NCBI GenBank assembly: GCA_035560815.1
Contig: DATMYR010000069.1
Location: 1 to 64,000 of the forward strand
Origin: UBA5314 sp035560815
GTDB lineage: Bacteria > Bacillota > Syntrophomonadia > Syntrophomonadales > Syntrophomonadaceae
DNA: 64,000 bases
Reading direction: 5' to 3'
The position numbers were made by a program, and so were the translations under genes. Below the pieces are notes generated by a model, which did no database searches, was not told where the DNA came from, and saw nothing but the letters and a program-made list of their open reading frames with translations. Below are positions 60,698-64,000 of the stretch, piece by piece (within the stretch, counting starts at the first letter, position 1; each line of letters opens with the position of its first letter).

Positions 60698-61771
60698 TTG
60701 ATTAGAAGCAGGTTTGTTCGTCTCCTGAGTGGCAGTCCACAGCATTTTAGCCTGGAACACCGGGTTTTTAACCTGTTTGCGATTATTGGCATTCTTCTCT
60801 CACTGACGTCAATACTCTGCAACTATTTACTGCACTTAAACGTCTTTATGATGGTGGTTCCCTTGCTCTTTAGCGCCATGATAGGCTGGGTTTACTACCT
60901 ATCCCGGGTAAAGGGCAGGCTGCGTATTCCCGCGGCCTTTTGTGTTGTGGGGATGTTATTCTTTGCTCCGGCAGTCTGGATGGCCAATGGGGGCTCCATG
61001 GGTGGTGCCCAGTATTTTTTGCTGGTTTTTTGCATTATCGTGGCTATCTTATATTCAGGAAGAACCAGAACTGCTATATTGATCCTCTATTTTGCTGTTA
61101 TCATAGGCTTATTTGCTTTCGAATACTGGCACCCAGAGATGATCAAGCTCTATGACTCACGAGCAGACCGTTATCTGGATGTTATGTTTGGATTCAATCT
61201 CTCCGCTCTGGCCATTGCTCTTCTTTTCATAGTACTGGCCGACAGCTATCGCAGTGAGCACGAAAGGGTCAAACAATACTCCCAACACCTGGAGGAAATC
61301 GCGACTACCGATGGGCAGACCGGACTGCTCAATCATCGTTTTGCCTTCACCCGCTTGGAGGAGGAAATCGCCAAAGCCCGGCGGTACGAGCGAAAATTAT
61401 CGATCATCATGCTGGATATCGATCATTTTAAGATATTGAATGATACGCAGGGGCACCAGTACGGGGACTATGTGCTGACCCAAATCGCTGATATCTTAAA
61501 GAACAGTATTCGCACCACTGATTCCATCGGACGCTATGGCGGAGAAGAGTTCCTTATTATCTGTCCCGAGACCGGGTTGGCCGAAGTCTATTTGCTGGGC
61601 AACCGCCTGCGTACCTTGGTGGAACGCGAATCCTTCCGCCGAGAAATGAAGGTCACCATCAGCGGCGGAGTCGCTGAGCTGCATAACGATACGGCTGTGC
61701 AGTTGGTGGAAAAAGCTGATCGCTGTCTGTACACGGCCAAACATATGGGAAGAAACCGGATAGGAATGTGA
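60698..61771 (+). CDS. Membrane-bound GGDEF diguanylate cyclase
   Basis: 357 residues; TTG 60698 has GGGGAG 9 bases upstream, while ATG 60689 touches it, so the start is a choice between adjacent codons. About six membrane helices (~30-190) form the sensor region, followed by a coiled-coil and a GGDEF domain with GGEEF in the active site and an intact RTTD inhibitory (I) site five residues before it. It should make c-di-GMP, opposing the HD-GYP protein at 46238. Confidence 0.92.
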   Translation: MIRSRFVRLLSGSPQHFSLEHRVFNLFAIIGILLSLTSILCNYLLHLNVFMMVVPLLFSAMIGWVYYLSRVKGRLRIPAAFCVVGMLFFAPAVWMANGGSMGGAQYFLLVFCIIVAILYSGRTRTAILILYFAVIIGLFAFEYWHPEMIKLYDSRADRYLDVMFGFNLSALAIALLFIVLADSYRSEHERVKQYSQHLEEIATTDGQTGLLNHRFAFTRLEEEIAKARRYERKLSIIMLDIDHFKILNDTQGHQYGDYVLTQIADILKNSIRTTDSIGRYGGEEFLIICPETGLAEVYLLGNRLRTLVERESFRREMKVTISGGVAELHNDTAVQLVEKADRCLYTAKHMGRNRIGM

Positions 61772-61858
61772 GATAATTCTGCTATTTCCTACATTCACTT
61801 TGACCCGGGTCCATCCTCTGAGGACGGATCGGCATAAAGAATAAGGGGGTATATAGGA

Positions 61859-62431
61859 ATGGATGAAGAAAAGAGAGAGGTGAAAATCCTTGGCATGGCT
61901 GGCAGTCTGCGCCGTGGTTCCTTTAATAAGGCGGCTCTTCGTGCAGCCGGAGAACTCCTACCCCCTGACGCTCACCTGGAAATCATAGATCTGGCTGAAA
62001 TCCCGTTTTTCAATGAAGATTTGGAGGGCGAACCATTACCTGAAGCCGTTCTGAACTTGGCCAAAGCTGTGCAGGAGGCCGATGCTTTGCTTCTGTCTAC
62101 CCCAGAATACAATTACTCAGTGCCTCCGGTGCTAAAAAACGCTATCGACTGGGTATCCCGCCCCAGCACCGGCGCCCCTGCCAATGGCAAGCCGGTGGCT
62201 ATTATTAGCGCTTCCCCGGGAATGTTCGGAGGGGCTCGCGCCCAGTATCACTTGCGCCAGGTGTGTGTCGTTGTAAATATGCTGCCTCTGAACAAACCTG
62301 AGGTTTTCATCATGCAAGCCCATACCAAATTTGATCAGGATTTAAAACTAATTGATGCGTATACTCGCAATGCCATTAGTGGCTTGCTCCAGGCTTTGGT
62401 AGCCTGGACCCGCTTGCTCAAGGGCATTTAA
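61859..62431 (+). CDS. NADPH-dependent FMN reductase (ChrR/azoreductase-like)
   Basis: 190 residues, AAGGGGG upstream. Phosphate loop GSLRRGSFNKAALR, STPEYNYSVPPVLKNAIDWVSRP and GGARAQYHLRQV are the SsuE/ChrR (NADPH_FMN_red) signatures. These quinone/azo/chromate reductases protect against electrophiles. No Isf cysteines, unlike the 31268 paralogue. Confidence 0.93.
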   Translation: MDEEKREVKILGMAGSLRRGSFNKAALRAAGELLPPDAHLEIIDLAEIPFFNEDLEGEPLPEAVLNLAKAVQEADALLLSTPEYNYSVPPVLKNAIDWVSRPSTGAPANGKPVAIISASPGMFGGARAQYHLRQVCVVVNMLPLNKPEVFIMQAHTKFDQDLKLIDAYTRNAISGLLQALVAWTRLLKGI

Positions 62432-62590
62432 GAACCCTGAGATGGGGTTTAGGTGAAATCCTTTCCTTTGAAACTATCCAGTGGTATACTCCGCTTGCTC
62501 TATTAACACTATTCTGCACTTCATCGGCGTATCAGCATACAAGACGGAAGGGAAAGCTAAATTAAGATCGGAATATAAGGAGGCGGAGAG

Positions 62591-62761
62591 ATGGATAGGA
62601 GCAAAGCTGAGGATATCATCAATTCCCTGGGGGTAATCGAGGTGCTCTACCAGGGCTCTCCAGTTTGGATCGAAGAACTGCAGGGATATACAGCCCAGAT
62701 AAAATATCTGAATGACGGAAAGCGCAAACAGGTGGATGTTACCGATCTGGTCGAAGCTTAG
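62591..62761 (+). CDS. sspH: Small acid-soluble spore protein, H-type
   Basis: 56 residues, AGGAGGCGGAG 3-9 bases before the ATG. The H-type SASP pattern is plain: MDRSKAEDIINSL, VIEVLYQGSPVWIEEL, KRKQVDVTDLVEA. SspH-type proteins are packed into the core of endospores. It was missed by length filters. Direct evidence that the organism can form endospores. Confidence 0.9.
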   Translation: MDRSKAEDIINSLGVIEVLYQGSPVWIEELQGYTAQIKYLNDGKRKQVDVTDLVEA

Positions 62762-62860
62762 AGGCCTAGCAGTATTATCCTGGGAGGCATATTCATCTGG
62801 CCGGGATACGGGATGTATTGCGGCAGGTTCGGCATGGATTCCGAATAGGAGCGGACGGAA

Positions 62861-63412
62861 ATGGGGAGGGTTCACTTGGGGAAGGAGATTTCAGAGGTTA
62901 CAATTCAGGTTGTTCAAGGTGACATTACCAGGCAGCCGGATTTGGATATTATCGTCAATGCTGCCAACACCAGATTGATGGGTGGCGGGGGCGTGGATGG
63001 CGCGATTCACCGGGCTGCCGGGCCGCAGTTGAAAGAAGAAAGCGGTCGTCTTGGCCCCATTCATACCGGTCAGGCGGTGCTGACTGGCGCTTATCGCCTG
63101 CCCAATAGGTATGTCATACACTGTGTGGGACCGGTATACGGCCGGGATAAACCAGAAGCCAAGCTCCTGGCTGATTGCTATCGCAATGCCCTGAAACTGG
63201 CCGAGGAAAAGCATATTGCATCGATCGGTTTTCCCGCTATTTCCACCGGCATATATGGCTACCCTATGGAGGAAGCAGCTCGGGTTATGTTCACGACATT
63301 TATGGAAATGATCACCACTCTTCATTATGTAGAGCTCCTCCGTGTAGTGCTTTTTGATCAAGAGGCATGTATGCTTCATCAAAAGGTCTTAACTTCTCTA
63401 TTTGAGAATTAG
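62861..63412 (+). CDS. Macro-domain O-acetyl-ADP-ribose deacetylase
   Basis: 183 residues. ATG 62861 (GGAGCGG upstream) is used; TTG 62876 after GGGAGGG is an alternative. The YmdB/MacroD-type core is complete: VNAANTRLMGGGGVDGAIHRAAGPQL, RYVIHCVGPVYG and IGFPAISTGIYGYP. It removes acetyl or ADP-ribosyl groups from ADP-ribose conjugates. Confidence 0.94.
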   Translation: MGRVHLGKEISEVTIQVVQGDITRQPDLDIIVNAANTRLMGGGGVDGAIHRAAGPQLKEESGRLGPIHTGQAVLTGAYRLPNRYVIHCVGPVYGRDKPEAKLLADCYRNALKLAEEKHIASIGFPAISTGIYGYPMEEAARVMFTTFMEMITTLHYVELLRVVLFDQEACMLHQKVLTSLFEN

Positions 63413-63417
63413 TCATT

Positions 63418-63510
63418 TTGTCAGCCATCGCTGTCTGGTTAGGACTTTTTGCCCTCCTGCTCTTGAGCGCTTACCGCTTGGTCAGAAGTCTGAGGAATAG
63501 AAACAGTTAA
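63418..63510 (+). CDS. Possible very small single-helix membrane peptide
   Basis: 30 residues from TTG 63418 with one strongly hydrophobic helix (AVWLGLFALLLLSAYRLV) and a basic tail (RSLRNRNS). No clear ribosome site precedes it, so it may be untranslated or part of a regulatory leader. Listed because the hydrophobic pattern is unlike the surroundings. Confidence 0.25.
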   Translation: MSAIAVWLGLFALLLLSAYRLVRSLRNRNS

Positions 63511-63715
63511 GAGTCTGGGAGCAGATTGGTGAACACCAGTGGACAAGAGAGGTTCAGGCAGGTTATATTGGTTATAGGTATATATTTTTATCATTAAGCC
63601 AAGCGACACGAATTCAAGCCGACCAAGTGTTTGAAAATGTGAATTGGGGAAAGAAACAACCAGGGACGGTGCCCGATTCAAGGGATGCCTCTGATCTGGG
63701 GAGGAGTGAAAGGTT

Positions 63716-64000
63716 GTGAACAGCCTGTATAATCTCGTCAACCAAAACAGAGACTTTTTGAGCAAGCGAACCATTTTCTATGCCCAAAATTATCATTTTG
63801 CAGCCTATGCACCAATTCTTCCCCAGGTTTGGCAGACCGCCCTCAATGAAATGGTTGACGCCTTCCTCTCTGCCCTGGATGGACCAGGTCTCAATCCTCC
63901 CCTGGATTTTTATGATAATTACAGTCGTGATCCCTTATGTGCTTTTGGCATCCTGGAGGCTCAAAAACAGCGCCATCGGGGAGTCACGCTGGAGTTGTTT
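63716..64000 (+). CDS. Unidentified protein, N-terminal part (runs off window)
   Basis: Open from GTG 63716 (GGGGAGGAG, ~9 bases upstream) to the window end, 95 residues visible. The segment is helical and soluble (SLYNLVNQNRDFLSKRTIFYAQNYHFAAY ... VWQTALNEMVDAFLSALDG). It resembles the helical leader of some sensor histidine kinases or RsbR-like proteins, but nothing diagnostic is included. Confidence 0.55.
   Translation, partial: MNSLYNLVNQNRDFLSKRTIFYAQNYHFAAYAPILPQVWQTALNEMVDAFLSALDGPGLNPPLDFYDNYSRDPLCAFGILEAQKQRHRGVTLELF

Noticed and set aside
1..64000. CRISPR array, tRNA/rRNA genes, intact IS or prophage
   Set aside because: Looked for repeated spacers, cloverleaf motifs, transposase or phage structural genes; none found. 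Com-like and holin-superfamily proteins alone are not prophage evidence.

Overview
The window looks like a chromosomal segment of a spore-forming, anaerobic, low-to-mid GC Firmicute of class Clostridia. Evidence: strong GGAGG-type ribosome binding sites with frequent TTG/GTG starts, an SspH-type small acid-soluble spore protein (62591-62761), a spore-former-style DUF1540 protein (54411-54584), SLH and copper-amine-oxidase 'stalk' surface domains, many small Fe-S and flavin proteins, and an M-box riboswitch. Genus cannot be fixed from the sequence; a relative of Syntrophomonadaceae or Peptococcaceae is my inference. I saw no rRNA, tRNA, CRISPR array, intact IS element or prophage.

Layout. 1-6.7 kb: end of a CoA-transferase subunit, a Com-like zinc ribbon, then a PadR-led operon (flavodoxin remnant/SCP2/membrane fusion, TauE-like membrane protein, polyferredoxin, small lipobox-free membrane-anchored protein), a QueG-like Fe-S protein, a P-loop kinase and a PNPOx protein. 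6.8-9.8 kb (minus): MerR/GyrI regulator with a textbook 19-bp-spacer promoter, and a PadR + HAAS-FtsW operon. 9.9-13.5 kb: stalk-domain secreted protein, Tex, small membrane protein. 13.6-18.9 kb: a two-gene nucleotidyltransferase module, GNAT, ECF sigma/DUF4179 pair, a decayed S1-domain remnant copied from a Tex-like gene, small membrane protein and an erythromycin-esterase-like membrane protein.

18.9-27.6 kb is a complete minus-strand chemosensory operon read CheY-CheA-CheW-MCP-CheR-CheB, followed by a MurF homologue. The MCP has no membrane segment, so the array should sense cytoplasmic signals; no flagellar genes accompany it. 28.3-45.9 kb is a mosaic of single genes: a 14-unit (2 x 7 blade) beta-propeller, a frameshifted DUF169 gene with a G10 tract, flavodoxin, DUF2889, methyltransferase, SLH protein, phosphatase, C1 peptidase with stalk domain, USP, GNATs, glutaredoxin, hydrolase, UppP, aminotransferase, a DUF2089/YvlB/YvlD-like envelope-stress-type operon behind a perfect 15-bp inverted repeat, and a histone-deacetylase-family hydrolase.

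46.2-53.3 kb holds a PocR-PAS-GAF-HD-GYP c-di-GMP-type protein and then the most coherent system in the window: an M-box (Mg2+) riboswitch with a terminator, a cytoplasmic PRC-barrel/MgtE-N/CBS protein that lacks the MgtE channel, and an NRAMP-family transporter whose metal-selecting Met is replaced by Ala. Together these read as a Mg2+ uptake module in which the MgtE sensor has been detached and paired with an NRAMP-related Mg2+ transporter. 53.4-64 kb: SDR, DUF1540, MORN protein, amino-acid permease, cysteine-dioxygenase-like cupin with QueG-like partner, chagasin-type protease inhibitor, aldehyde dehydrogenase, membrane GGDEF cyclase, FMN reductase, SspH, macro-domain protein, and the start of an unidentified gene running off the end.
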